Positions 45,462 through 54,134 of a DNA stretch of 64,000 bases are shown here, one piece after another (position 1 is the stretch's first letter; the number at the start of each line of letters is the position of its first letter). Both the position numbers and the translations under genes were made by a program. The notes under the pieces are model-generated. The model saw nothing but the letters and a program-made list of their open reading frames with translations, was not told where the DNA came from and made no database searches. The stretch is from Deltaproteobacteria bacterium (GTDB lineage: Bacteria; Myxococcota_A; Bradymonadia; REDH01), in assembly GCA_007693585.1 (NCBI GenBank), contig REDH01000063.1, positions 1 to 64,000 of the forward strand, read 5' to 3'.

Positions 45462-46082
45462 TCAGGGAGGGCTGTGAGGGCGCCACGGCACGACCGGGAA
45501 CGCCCCGAGTTCGCGGAGGGTAGACACGACTTCGGTGAGGGGAAGGCCGACGACGTTGGTCCACGAGCCGTGAATGCTCTCGACGAAGGTTGCCGCCCTG
45601 CCCTGGACGGCGTAGGCCCCGGCCTTGTCCCAGGCTTCGTCCCCGTCGAGGTAGGCGTCGATTTCTTCCGGGTCGAGGGGACGAAAGCGGACGTCGGTTG
45701 CGATCGCGAAGCACGTTGCGATCCGTCGGTTGCGGGTATCGAGGATGGCGACGCCGGTGCGGACCTGGTGGGTGCGTCCGGAGAGGTCGAGCAGCATGGA
45801 GCGGGCGTGTTTCCGGTCCCGGGGCTTTCCGAGGGGAGGCCTTCCGGGCAGATGGACGAGGGTGTCCGCGGTGAGCCCGAATGCGGGTGCCTCCGGATCG
45901 GGCGTGAACGGATTCAGTGCTGCGTTGGCCTTGGCGCGTGCGAGCTCCAGGACGAGGTCCTCGGCGGGCTGGTCGGGGATCGTTTCGTCGACGTCGACGG
46001 GTCGGACGAGGGGGTCGAAACCGGCGGTGCGGAGCAGGCGCTCGCGCCGGGGGGAGGCGGAGGCGAGGAGGATGCGGGTCAT
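45462..46082 (-). CDS. maf: Maf-family nucleotide pyrophosphatase
   Basis: A 206-residue protein with the Maf hallmarks: RILLASASPRRERLL at the N-terminus, GLTADTLVHLPGRPPLGKP and GYAV-type segment KAGAYAVQGRAATFVESIHG. These enzymes hydrolyse dTTP/UTP or modified nucleotides to monophosphates. AGGA sits 5 nt before the ATG. It is the first gene of the leftward operon maf-yggS-proC-peptidase-TPR and is divergent from lexA. Confidence 0.93.
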   Translation of the reverse strand: MTRILLASASPRRERLLRTAGFDPLVRPVDVDETIPDQPAEDLVLELARAKANAALNPFTPDPEAPAFGLTADTLVHLPGRPPLGKPRDRKHARSMLLDLSGRTHQVRTGVAILDTRNRRIATCFAIATDVRFRPLDPEEIDAYLDGDEAWDKAGAYAVQGRAATFVESIHGSWTNVVGLPLTEVVSTLRELGAFPVVPWRPHSPP

Positions 46083-46105
46083 GGCGGTCCTGCGGGTCGA
46101 GGAGG

Positions 46106-46136
46106 TTGACAGGTCACGGATGTTCAGTAATGAACA
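46106..46136 (+). promoter_or_regulatory. lexA/maf divergent promoter with palindromic operator candidate
   Basis: TTGACA (46106-46111) is a good -35 box for lexA. About 10 bp downstream lies the perfect palindrome TGTTCA-GTAA-TGAACA (46121-46136), which would cover the spacer end and the -10 box (TAATGA at 46128 with a 16-bp spacer). It has the GTTC...GAAC half-site content typical of LexA-type operators, so autorepression is the likely role. It lies 42 bp upstream of the lexA start. Confidence 0.6.
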
Positions 46137-46178
46137 GTTGTTGAGGATTTCGCGTACCCGGTGGACGAGGAGGACGAC

Positions 46179-46847
46179 GTGGCGAGAGCACTGACGGACA
46201 GGCAGCGACAGGTTCTCGAGTTCATCGCAGAGCGTGTGGGTCGGGACGGGTTTCCGCCGACCCTTCGGGAGATCGGTGAGGCGTTGGGTATTCGTTCGAC
46301 GAACGGTGTCAACGACCATCTGAAGGCCCTTGAGTCCAAGGGTTTCATTGACCGGGCGTCCACGAAGAGCCGAGCGATTCAGCTCACGGCCCGGGCGGAA
46401 TCGATGCTGGGCCCGCCGTCTTCGGGACCGTCTGGCGACGTGCCGGATGCGGTTTCGGTTCCGCTGATCGGCCGCATCGCGGCGGGTCAGCCGATCGACG
46501 CGGTGGCGAGCGAATCCGAGCAGATTGCCGTGGATGCGTCGCTGCTCGGTTCGCGCGGTGGTGAGATCTTCGCGTTGAAGGTGTGTGGCGAGAGCATGAT
46601 CGGGGAGGGGATTCTCGATGGCGATGTCATTTTCGTGCGCAAGCAGTCCGAGGCGCGCCGTGGCGAGATGGTGGCAGTGATGGTGGACGGTGCGGCGACC
46701 GTGAAGCGGTTCTATCGGGACGGGGAGCGGATTCGGCTGGAGCCCTCGAATCCGGAGATGGAGCCTATCTGGGTGGCGGAGGCGGATGCGCGGGACACGG
46801 CGGTGGTCGGAAAGGTGGTGGCAGTCTTTCGGCAACTGGCGCATTGA
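46179..46847 (+). CDS. lexA: LexA repressor
   Basis: A 222-residue SOS repressor. A winged helix (ALTDRQRQVLEFIAERV, PPTLREIGEALGIRSTNGV) is followed by the self-cleaving S24 domain: cleavage Ala-Gly in RIAAGQP, nucleophile Ser in CGESMIGEGILDGD, and general-base Lys in AATVKRFYRDGE. The GTG at 46179 is preferred over the GTG at 46161 because AGGAGG precedes it and the N-terminus then matches the family. The palindrome at 46121-46136 lies just upstream. RecA-stimulated autocleavage is expected. Confidence 0.96.
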   Translation: MARALTDRQRQVLEFIAERVGRDGFPPTLREIGEALGIRSTNGVNDHLKALESKGFIDRASTKSRAIQLTARAESMLGPPSSGPSGDVPDAVSVPLIGRIAAGQPIDAVASESEQIAVDASLLGSRGGEIFALKVCGESMIGEGILDGDVIFVRKQSEARRGEMVAVMVDGAATVKRFYRDGERIRLEPSNPEMEPIWVAEADARDTAVVGKVVAVFRQLAH

Positions 46848-46961
46848 GTGCGGGAGCCTTGCGAAAGCGGTTCACGGCACTTAGCCGAGCAGGGCTTGGA
46901 CGGCCCGGGTACGCCAGTGCGGAGGGGGGGGAGCGCAGCCGGGTTCGGGGTGTGGTCGAGG

Positions 46962-46991
46962 TTGACCATGCTCCGCGGGCCATGCTAGTCG
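46962..46991 (+). promoter_or_regulatory. Candidate promoter of the nuo operon
   Basis: TTGACC (46962-46967) and TAGTCG (46986-46991) are 18 bp apart, with TGC directly before the -10 box, 60 bp upstream of the nuoA ATG. The -10 is weak, but the layout equals that of the tRNA-Ala and 28920-29753 promoters. Confidence 0.4.
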
Positions 46992-47050
46992 AGCGTGCCC
47001 TTTCTGCAGAGGGGGCAACGACCGATGCTCGCGTATGCGGAGAGTAGTGC

Positions 47051-47404
47051 ATGATCGATTACGTGGCGATTCTGATGCTGGGTCTCGTGGGGGTCGCGAT
47101 GTGCGCGACCGTCGTGGCGCTCAGTGTCCTCTTCGGTCCCCGCAATCCCTCGCGCTGGAAGGGGACGGCCTACGAGTCCGGCTCTGAGCCGTTCGGTGAT
47201 GCGCGCATCCGACTCGACGTGAAGTATTACATGATCGCGATCTCGTTCATCATGTTCGATGTGGAGGCGGTGTTCCTGCTCCCGTGGGCGGTGGTGGCGA
47301 AGGACTATGGGGCCTACGGGTTCGTGGTGGCGATGGTGTTTGTCACCATACTCGTGGTGGGCCTCGTGTACGAGTGGCAGAAGGGAGGTCTCGAATGGGA
47401 CTAG
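47051..47404 (+). CDS. nuoA: NADH-quinone oxidoreductase subunit A
   Basis: A 117-residue membrane subunit of complex I with three helices. The conserved loop is YESGSEPFGDARIRLDVKYY, and the second helix region is IAISFIMFDVEAVFLLPWAV with the family Asp-Glu pair. It is the first gene of the nuo cluster. The stop overlaps the nuoB start by 10 nt. Confidence 0.96.
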   Translation: MIDYVAILMLGLVGVAMCATVVALSVLFGPRNPSRWKGTAYESGSEPFGDARIRLDVKYYMIAISFIMFDVEAVFLLPWAVVAKDYGAYGFVVAMVFVTILVVGLVYEWQKGGLEWD

Positions 47405-47901
47405 AACGCAACATTCCCGGGGCGGTGACGTCGAAGCTGTCGACAGCGCTGAACTGGGCCCGGAAGAACAGTCTGTTCCAGTACCCGTTCGTCACGGCGT
47501 GCTGTGGAATGGAGTACATGGCCACCCTGTCGAACCGATACGACCTCGCGCGCTTCGGGGCCGAGATTCCGCGGTTTTCGCCTCGGCAGGCGGATCTGCT
47601 CTGGGTGGTCGGCACGGTGAACCACAAGCTCGCCCCTTTCCTGGGGCGGATCTACGACCAGATTTCGGATCCGAAGTGGGTGATGAGCTTCGGGGTGTGC
47701 GCGTCGACCGGGGGCTTCTACGACAACTATGCGACTGTCCAGGGCATCGACAAGATCGTGCCTGTGGATGTGTACATTCCAGGCTGCCCTCCTCGGCCGG
47801 AGCAGGTGATCGATGCGCTGGTGATGCTGCAGGAGAAGATTCAGCGGGAGAAGTTCGAGGAGCACTACGATCGGCTCCCTGCGATGGGGGATGAGCGATG
47901 A
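47395..47901 (+). CDS. nuoB: NADH-quinone oxidoreductase subunit B
   Basis: A 168-residue subunit carrying the N2 4Fe-4S cluster next to the quinone site. The four Cys ligands are seen in VTACCGMEYM, GVCASTGGF and PGCPPRPEQ. The ATG at 47395 has GGGAGG upstream and matches family N-termini. It overlaps nuoA by 10 nt and nuoC by ATGA. Confidence 0.97.
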   Translation: MGLERNIPGAVTSKLSTALNWARKNSLFQYPFVTACCGMEYMATLSNRYDLARFGAEIPRFSPRQADLLWVVGTVNHKLAPFLGRIYDQISDPKWVMSFGVCASTGGFYDNYATVQGIDKIVPVDVYIPGCPPRPEQVIDALVMLQEKIQREKFEEHYDRLPAMGDER

Positions 47902-48443
47902 GCGGCAAGGCCCTCAAACTGGTGAAGAAGAAGTTCAAGGCTCACATCCTGGACAGCCACGATCGACTGGGGAACGAGACGGTCATCGTGGCGCGAGACG
48001 GGTTTCGGGAGTTGTGCGAGCATCTGCGGTCCGAACCGAAGCTGGACTTTGATTTCCTCAAGGATGTCACGGCGGTCGACTATCTCAGCCGGCGTCCCCG
48101 GTTCGAGGTGGTTTACGTGCTCTACTCGATGACGCACCGGCACCATCTGCGGTTGCGGGTGCCCCTGGAGGAGGATGATCTGCACCTGCCGACGGTCTGC
48201 GACATCTGGCGCGCGGCGAATTGGGGGGAGCGGGAAGTGTGGGACATGTACGGTGTTCGTTTCGACGGTCATCCGAATCCCCTTCGCATCCTCATGTACG
48301 AGGAGTTCGAGGGGCATCCGCTCCGGAAGGACTATCCGATCCAGCGGAGTCAGCCGCGGATGGACCTGCGGCGTGCCGAGCGGGATGCGGTCGAGGAGCA
48401 TCGGCACTTCTACGTGGAGGGACACTCGCCGTCGGACGGTTGA
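47898..48443 (+). CDS. nuoC: NADH-quinone oxidoreductase subunit C
   Basis: A 181-residue hydrophilic arm subunit, here separate and not fused to NuoD. The signature is YSMTHRHHLRLRVPLEEDD, then ANWGEREVWDMYGVRFDGHP and GHPLRKDYP. It follows nuoB with a 4-nt overlap and precedes nuoD by 21 nt. Confidence 0.96.
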   Translation: MSGKALKLVKKKFKAHILDSHDRLGNETVIVARDGFRELCEHLRSEPKLDFDFLKDVTAVDYLSRRPRFEVVYVLYSMTHRHHLRLRVPLEEDDLHLPTVCDIWRAANWGEREVWDMYGVRFDGHPNPLRILMYEEFEGHPLRKDYPIQRSQPRMDLRRAERDAVEEHRHFYVEGHSPSDG

Positions 48444-48464
48444 GTGCTCCGTCAGGAGAGGTCT

Positions 48465-49682
48465 ATGAAGGACAATCTTTCGCCCCTGAGCCCGATCGAC
48501 TTCGACCACATGTCCAGTGAGGACGTGATGGTGCTGAACATGGGGCCATCTCACCCCGCCATGCATGGTACCGTGCGAATGGTGCTTACGCTGGACGGGG
48601 AGACCGTGGTCAAGTGTGACGCGGAGATCGGTTATCTCCACCGGGGATTCGAGAAGCAGTGCGAGAACGCGACCTGGACCCAGGTGTTTCCGTACACGGA
48701 CCGTCTCAACTACGTCTCGCCGCTTCTCAACAACTTCGGCTATGCCCTCGCGGTCGAGAAACTGCTGGAGATCGAGGTTCCGGACCGCTGCAATTATGTG
48801 CGGACGATCCTGGGTGAGGTGAGTCGGCTGTCGGATCACTTCACCTGTGTCGGAGCTGGAGCACTCGAGCTGGGGGCCATGAGCGCCTTCCTCTATGCGA
48901 TCGAGGCACGTGAACTGCTGTGGGACCTCGTCGAGGAGGTGACCGGGGCCCGATTGACCGTCACCTACGCGCGGGTTGGCGGGCTGAAGGACGACCTGAC
49001 GGAAGACTTCCCCGAGCGCTGGGCTGCGGTCGAGCCGAGGCTGCATTCGACCATCGACCGGCTGGACCGGATGATGACGAAGAACCGGGTGTTCATGGAC
49101 CGGATGCAGGGAACCGGCGTGATCAGCCCGGAGGATGCGATCAACTACGGCTTCACGGGACCGGTGCTCCGCTCGACAGGCGTGGCCTACGACGTCCGCA
49201 AGGACCACCCCTATTTCGCCTATGACCGTGTGGACTTCGATGTTCCCGTCGGCACCACCGGCGACAATTTCGATCGCTATCTCGTCCGGGTGGAGGAAAT
49301 GCGGCAGTCGATCCGGATCATCAATCAGGCGCTGCGTGATCTTCCCGACGGTCCGGTCAGCGTGGACGACCCACGGATCATGCTTCCGGAGAAGGAGGCC
49401 GTCTACAACACCATCGAGTCGATGATCGCCCACTTCAAGATCATCTTCGAAGGCGTGCAGGTCCCGGCGGGTGAGGTGTACAGCTTTACCGAGGCGGGCA
49501 ACGGCGAGCTCGGCTTCTACATCGTGTCCAACGGAACGGGGAAGCCGTGGAAGCTTCGCGTTCGTCCGCCCTGCCTCTACCTCATGGGAGGCATCGACCG
49601 CATGGTCGAAGGCGGCATGGTCGCGGACATCATCCCCACCTTCGACACGATCAACATGATCGGCGGCGAAATCGACCGCTGA
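48465..49682 (+). CDS. nuoD: NADH-quinone oxidoreductase subunit D
   Basis: A 405-residue subunit lining the quinone pocket. Motifs: VLNMGPSHPAMHGTVRM, GYLHRGFEKQCEN, PYTDRLNYVSPLLNN, LGEVSRLSDH and, at the end, DIIPTFDTINMIGGEIDR (full-length C-terminus). AGGAGAGG lies just before the ATG at 48465. It is followed after 24 nt by the NuoG-like gene rather than nuoE and nuoF. Confidence 0.97.
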   Translation: MKDNLSPLSPIDFDHMSSEDVMVLNMGPSHPAMHGTVRMVLTLDGETVVKCDAEIGYLHRGFEKQCENATWTQVFPYTDRLNYVSPLLNNFGYALAVEKLLEIEVPDRCNYVRTILGEVSRLSDHFTCVGAGALELGAMSAFLYAIEARELLWDLVEEVTGARLTVTYARVGGLKDDLTEDFPERWAAVEPRLHSTIDRLDRMMTKNRVFMDRMQGTGVISPEDAINYGFTGPVLRSTGVAYDVRKDHPYFAYDRVDFDVPVGTTGDNFDRYLVRVEEMRQSIRIINQALRDLPDGPVSVDDPRIMLPEKEAVYNTIESMIAHFKIIFEGVQVPAGEVYSFTEAGNGELGFYIVSNGTGKPWKLRVRPPCLYLMGGIDRMVEGGMVADIIPTFDTINMIGGEIDR

Positions 49683-49706
49683 CTCGAACGACCCCGCAGG
49701 AAGCAC

Positions 49707-51233
49707 ATGCCCACCCTGACCATCAACGGAAAGGAAATCACCGTAGACCCGGGAACGACAGTCCTGCGGGCTGCCGCGATGCTCGGGATCGACATCCCGC
49801 ACTTCTGCTATCACCCGGCGCTCTCCGTGCCTGCGAATTGCCGGATGTGTCTGGTGGAGATCGAGAAGGCGCGGAAGCTGGAGCCTTCGTGCTACGCAAA
49901 GGTCGGTGAAGGCATGGTGGTTCACACGGAGAGCCCCAAGGTCATCGCGGCGCGGCGCGCCGTGCTCGAGTTCATTCTCGTGAACCACCCCGTGGATTGC
50001 CCGATCTGCGATCAGGCTGGGGAATGCAAGCTTCAGGACTACTATGTCGCTTACGATTCGCAGCCGTCCCGCGTTGCGGTTCCGAAGGTTGGCAAGGCCA
50101 AGGCCTACCCCATCGGTCCCCGGGTGGTGTTCGATGGTGAGCGCTGCATCCTCTGTACGCGCTGCGTCCGCTTCTGTGACGAGATCACGGGCACGAGCGA
50201 GCTCACGGTCGCGGAACGCGGAGATCATTCGGAGATCCGAACGTTTCCGGGCAAGGAGCTCGATAACCCCTACTCCATGAACGTCACCGACATCTGCCCG
50301 GTGGGTGCGTTGACCACCCGTGACTTCCGCTTCAAGTGCCGGGTCTGGCTGATGAGCAGCACCGACTCGATCTGCACAGGCTGCGCCAAGGGGTGCAATG
50401 TTCATCTCGAGCACTTCCAGGGCGAGGCGCAGCGCTACCGTCCGCGGTTCAACCCCGAGGTCAACGAGTACTGGATGTGCGACGCAGGCCGCATGTCCTA
50501 CCTCGAGTTGCATGCCGATCGCCTGCCATCCCTGCGTGTCCTGGAGGACTCGGAGCTGAGCTGGCCCCGCGCGGCACGAAAGGTCGCGGCGCTTCTCGGC
50601 GAGAAGGCGACTGGAGAAGGCGTGGCCTTCGTCGCTTCGGCGCAGTCCAGTTGCGAGGGGCTCATGGCTGGCCGGGAGTTTGTCCGGACCATGCTCGATG
50701 ACGCACCGGTGTTCTGGACCGGCCGGCCGGACGGCGACGGCGACGCATTCCTGATCCGCGCGGACAAGAACCCGAACCGGGCCGGACTTGCCGGCATCTT
50801 CGGGGTCGAGGTTCTCGCGCAGGACGCCCATCGCCTGCTGCAGGAACTCGAGCGCGGCGCCATTCGCGTCCTCTACATGATGGATAGCACGCTACCCTTC
50901 ACGTCGGACGAGATGAAGCGGTTTCGCGCAGCCGTCGAGAAACTCGAATTGTTCGTTCTGCAGGCTCCCCGTCGCGGTGGGCTCGACGATCTCGCGGACG
51001 TCCTGCTGCCGTCCACGACCCACGCCGAACAGGACGGCAGTTTCGTGAACGAGGATGGCCTGCTCCAGAGCTTCTGGGCGGCCTACCGACCACGAACCCA
51101 GGCCCTCGCCGACTGGGAGGTGTTCGTTCGACTCGCACGCGGAGCTGACCGCGAGCTCTCCTTTTCCGACTTCGAGTCCCTTCACGGCGCACTCCACGCG
51201 GAACAGGGTGCCGCACAGGACGCTGGCGAGTAG
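49707..51233 (+). CDS. nuoG: NADH-quinone oxidoreductase subunit G (short form)
   Basis: A 508-residue Fe-S subunit. The N-terminal 2Fe-2S ferredoxin ligands lie in FCYHPALSVPANCRMCLVE and SCYAKV. The His-Cys3 cluster is HPVDCPICDQAGECKLQ. Further 4Fe-4S ligands lie in CILCTRCVRFCDE and DICPVGALT, and an additional C-x2-C-x3-C set in ICTGCAKGCNV with WMCDAGR downstream. The molybdopterin-like C-terminal domain is shortened: family members are often 700-900 residues. No nuoE or nuoF lies nearby, so electrons must enter from a subunit encoded elsewhere. Confidence 0.93.
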   Translation: MPTLTINGKEITVDPGTTVLRAAAMLGIDIPHFCYHPALSVPANCRMCLVEIEKARKLEPSCYAKVGEGMVVHTESPKVIAARRAVLEFILVNHPVDCPICDQAGECKLQDYYVAYDSQPSRVAVPKVGKAKAYPIGPRVVFDGERCILCTRCVRFCDEITGTSELTVAERGDHSEIRTFPGKELDNPYSMNVTDICPVGALTTRDFRFKCRVWLMSSTDSICTGCAKGCNVHLEHFQGEAQRYRPRFNPEVNEYWMCDAGRMSYLELHADRLPSLRVLEDSELSWPRAARKVAALLGEKATGEGVAFVASAQSSCEGLMAGREFVRTMLDDAPVFWTGRPDGDGDAFLIRADKNPNRAGLAGIFGVEVLAQDAHRLLQELERGAIRVLYMMDSTLPFTSDEMKRFRAAVEKLELFVLQAPRRGGLDDLADVLLPSTTHAEQDGSFVNEDGLLQSFWAAYRPRTQALADWEVFVRLARGADRELSFSDFESLHGALHAEQGAAQDAGE

Positions 51234-51310
51234 CGCCGAGTCCCTCTCCCCGCATCCGTCCTCTCCTCCCCCAACGGGCCTGCAGGCTCGTGACACGCCA
51301 CAGGGTGACC

Positions 51311-52462
51311 ATGGACCTGGTCTGGGAACTCCTCATCATTCTGCTCAAGATTGTGGTCGTCGTGCTGCTCTTCGCGTTCCCCATCGGATCGCTGATGACG
51401 CTGCTCGGTGACCGGAAGCAGTCGTCGCTGATCCAGAACCGCATCGGGCCGAACCGCGCACGGCTTCCGGGTATCAACCATCCCCTGGTGGGTATCCCCC
51501 ACTTCCTGGCAGATGGCCTCAAGATGATCTTCAAGGAAGACATCATCCCCCGTCAGGCGAATCGGTTCTGGCACACGCTCGCGCCAGCGATTTCGCTCTT
51601 TCCCGCAATTGCGCTCTGGGCGGTCATCCCATTCTCGGACCACTACTGCACCGGCACCGCGACGATGGTGGACTATCGCGACGTCTGTGTAGATGGCGCG
51701 TTCTACAATCTATTCTCGATCAGCAATCTGGAGGCCGGACTCCTGTATGTCTTCGCGATCTCGGCGGTCTCGGTCTATGGCGCGGCCATCGCCGGCTGGG
51801 CGTCCAACAGCAAGTTCTCCCTTCTGGGTGGGCTCCGCTCGAGCGCCCAGATGATTTCGTACGAAGTCACGATGGGACTCTCCCTCGCGGGCATCCTGAT
51901 CATCTACGGCACCCTCAATCTGAACGAGATGGTCGTGGTGCAGGGACAACTGCTGTGGGACTGGTTGCCCATGTGGGGCATCGTCGTTCAGCCATTGGCC
52001 TTCTTCCTGTTCCTCGCCGCGATGATGGCGGAGACCAAGCGCGCTCCGTTCGATGTACCGGAGGGCGAGTCGGAAATCGTCGCTGGCTACTTCACGGAGT
52101 TCTCCTCCATGAAGTTCGCGGTCATCCAACTCTCCGAATACGTGGCGACCGTCTTCGTGGGGTCACTCGTGAGTACGGTCTTCCTGGGTGGATGGCAGGT
52201 ACCGTGGCTCTACGGTGACGGGTTCTACTTCGGGAACACGGACGAGCCCTCCATCCCCCTTCCCTACTGGCTGGTCATCGTTCTCCGTGTGGGCTCGTTC
52301 TCCATCAAGACCCTGTTCATCCTGTGGCTCCAGTTCATGCTCCGATGGACGCTGCCGCGCTTTCGATACGATCAGATCATGACGCTGGGATGGAAGATTC
52401 TTCTTCCCCTCTCCCTCGCAAACCTCGTGATCACCGCCTTCGTCGTCCTCGTCCTGCTCTGA
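51311..52462 (+). CDS. nuoH: NADH-quinone oxidoreductase subunit H
   Basis: A 383-residue membrane subunit at the quinone entry channel, with eight or so helices. Family loops: QNRIGPNRARLP, GIPHFLADGLKMIFKEDIIP, GWASNSKFSLLGGLRSSAQM, MMAETKRAPFDVPEGESEIV and GYFTEFSSMKF. The ATG at 51311 gives the family N-terminus MDLVWELL; a GTG at 51290 is possible. It is followed by nuoI after 26 nt. Confidence 0.96.
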   Translation: MDLVWELLIILLKIVVVVLLFAFPIGSLMTLLGDRKQSSLIQNRIGPNRARLPGINHPLVGIPHFLADGLKMIFKEDIIPRQANRFWHTLAPAISLFPAIALWAVIPFSDHYCTGTATMVDYRDVCVDGAFYNLFSISNLEAGLLYVFAISAVSVYGAAIAGWASNSKFSLLGGLRSSAQMISYEVTMGLSLAGILIIYGTLNLNEMVVVQGQLLWDWLPMWGIVVQPLAFFLFLAAMMAETKRAPFDVPEGESEIVAGYFTEFSSMKFAVIQLSEYVATVFVGSLVSTVFLGGWQVPWLYGDGFYFGNTDEPSIPLPYWLVIVLRVGSFSIKTLFILWLQFMLRWTLPRFRYDQIMTLGWKILLPLSLANLVITAFVVLVLL

Positions 52463-52488
52463 CCGCCTTCCGCGCTTCAGGAGTCGCC

Positions 52489-53028
52489 ATGTCGACCCAT
52501 AACGTCACCGTCGTCGAACGCCCGCGTCGCAACCTCTGGGTACAGTCCTACCTGCCCGAGGTGGCGAAGGGGCTCGCCATCACGAGCCGGCAGTTCTTCA
52601 AGAACCTGCTGACTGGATCGGACATCCAGACGGTTCAGTATCCCGAGGTGAAACGAGACTACCCGCTTCGCTACCGAGGGCTTCATCGTCTCACCTACCG
52701 GGATGACGGGCAGGTCCGTTGCGTGGCCTGCATGTGCTGCTCCACCATTTGCCCCGCCAACTGCATTCACATCACTGCAGCCGAGCACGAAGACACGAGC
52801 ATCGAAAAGTACCCGGCGGAGTTCGTCATCGACGAGCTCCGGTGCATCGTTTGCGGTCTCTGCGTCGAAGCCTGCCCTTGCGATGCGATCCGCATGGATT
52901 CGGGGATTCACGCGCATCCCTTCTACGAGCGGGACAAGGCCTTCCTGAACAAGGACTATCTCCTGGACCTCGGCGGCCCCTCCACTGCCGTCCAGGGAGG
53001 CGTGCTCGGATCGAGGTCCGCACGCTGA
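52489..53028 (+). CDS. nuoI: NADH-quinone oxidoreductase subunit I
   Basis: A 179-residue subunit with two 4Fe-4S clusters (N6a/N6b): CVACMCCSTICPANCI and CIVCGLCVEACPCDAI. The typical GLHRLTYRDDGQVRC and DELRCIVCG context is present. AGGAG lies before the ATG. It is the last recognised complex I gene; nuoJ-N do not follow, and an unknown gene starts 20 nt downstream. Confidence 0.97.
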   Translation: MSTHNVTVVERPRRNLWVQSYLPEVAKGLAITSRQFFKNLLTGSDIQTVQYPEVKRDYPLRYRGLHRLTYRDDGQVRCVACMCCSTICPANCIHITAAEHEDTSIEKYPAEFVIDELRCIVCGLCVEACPCDAIRMDSGIHAHPFYERDKAFLNKDYLLDLGGPSTAVQGGVLGSRSAR

Positions 53029-53048
53029 CGGAGCGGCGGACGGGGACC

Positions 53049-54062
53049 ATGAAGAGCGAGTCGGTGCAACAGTTCAACGAGAGCGAACCACCCGACCGCA
53101 AGGACCGGGCGCGGGTTGCCGCTGTGCGAAGCCGGCCAATCGGGGCGACCGCACGACGACTCCTGCCGCTGCTCGCTTTCGTGGTCACGGCTGTCCTGCT
53201 GACCGGTCTTCAGCTCAGCGATCGAATGCGCATGCCTGCGCGCGAAGCGCTTCTCGAAGCGTCAAGGCACCTTCAGGAAGCAGCCGGTGAGGACAGCCTC
53301 ATTCTCGTCCGGCCTCCGTGGTTCAACGAGGGCAGGATAGGTCTCGAGGGGTTGCATCTACACCCTGCGACTCCGCTTGACCCCCTGGAATTGCATCCGT
53401 TCCGTGAGGTCTTCGTCGCACAGGGGCGAGGCCGCCGGTCGGCGCTCGAAGTCGAGTTGGCAGCGGTGCTCGAGGAGGAGGGTCCCCTCTTCGAGTCACC
53501 GCGCTGGCGCGTGAAAAGATACCGCACGGCGCTTCCGTGGCTTGTGCACTGGGACTCGCTGGCCGCCCTGCAGGACGCGACCATTCGGCGTCATGCAGAG
53601 GGCGCTGCAGGCGTGTCCTGCAGGTTGGGGCACGGTCGCTCGATTCACTGCGGGCGTGTCGACCCGTGGGTGTATGCTGCGGACACGTGGCGAGAGATGG
53701 AAGATCTGCGCCCCCAGTGGTGCATCGGTCTGGCTGTTCCTCACGACCAGGAGCGCATGACCTTCGAGTGGGACGAGGTGCCGCTCGGCAGCCAGCTTCG
53801 AATTCGGGCCGGGAACGATGTTCATGCGACGCGCTCTCCGCGAGGGGCCGATGTGACCATGACCGTGTCACTCGACGACACGGTGGTGTGGGAGCGAGCC
53901 TTCCCTCCCCGCGAGGAGCCGTACCTCCTCGAGGACATCGAGGTTCCGGGCGGAAGTGACGCCGCTCGACTCGGCGTGTCCCTGCACACGGAGGACGCGC
54001 TGGATCGTTTCTTCTGTTTTCGAGTCTTCAGCTACACCGAAACCGGCGCTCCGCAACGCTGA
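53049..54062 (+). CDS. Unknown membrane-anchored protein at the end of the nuo operon
   Basis: A 337-residue protein with a basic cytoplasmic N-terminus, one membrane helix (LLPLLAFVVTAVLLTGLQL, residues about 37-56) and an extracytoplasmic part of about 280 residues. The region LVRPPWFNEGRIGLEGL and the beta-rich C-terminus (SQLRIRAGNDVHA, ADVTMTVSLDDTVVWERAFP) could form a jelly-roll, but no family was recognised. Two Cys (VSCRLGHGRSIHCG) may form a disulfide. It follows nuoI by 20 nt on the same strand, so it is probably cotranscribed with complex I, with no visible functional link. Confidence 0.68.
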   Translation: MKSESVQQFNESEPPDRKDRARVAAVRSRPIGATARRLLPLLAFVVTAVLLTGLQLSDRMRMPAREALLEASRHLQEAAGEDSLILVRPPWFNEGRIGLEGLHLHPATPLDPLELHPFREVFVAQGRGRRSALEVELAAVLEEEGPLFESPRWRVKRYRTALPWLVHWDSLAALQDATIRRHAEGAAGVSCRLGHGRSIHCGRVDPWVYAADTWREMEDLRPQWCIGLAVPHDQERMTFEWDEVPLGSQLRIRAGNDVHATRSPRGADVTMTVSLDDTVVWERAFPPREEPYLLEDIEVPGGSDAARLGVSLHTEDALDRFFCFRVFSYTETGAPQR

Positions 54063-54134
54063 ACCGCCGTTTTGCCGGTCGGTGCATCGCGAGTCCAGCC
54101 CCAGGTTCTCCCGCACCGGTCGCATTGGACGGTT

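Noticed and set aside
47865-50831. Long minus-strand open frame (about 990 codons) opposite nuoB, nuoC, nuoD and nuoG
   Set aside because: The opposite strand encodes unmistakable complex I subunits with all Fe-S ligands; the antisense product has no recognisable feature.
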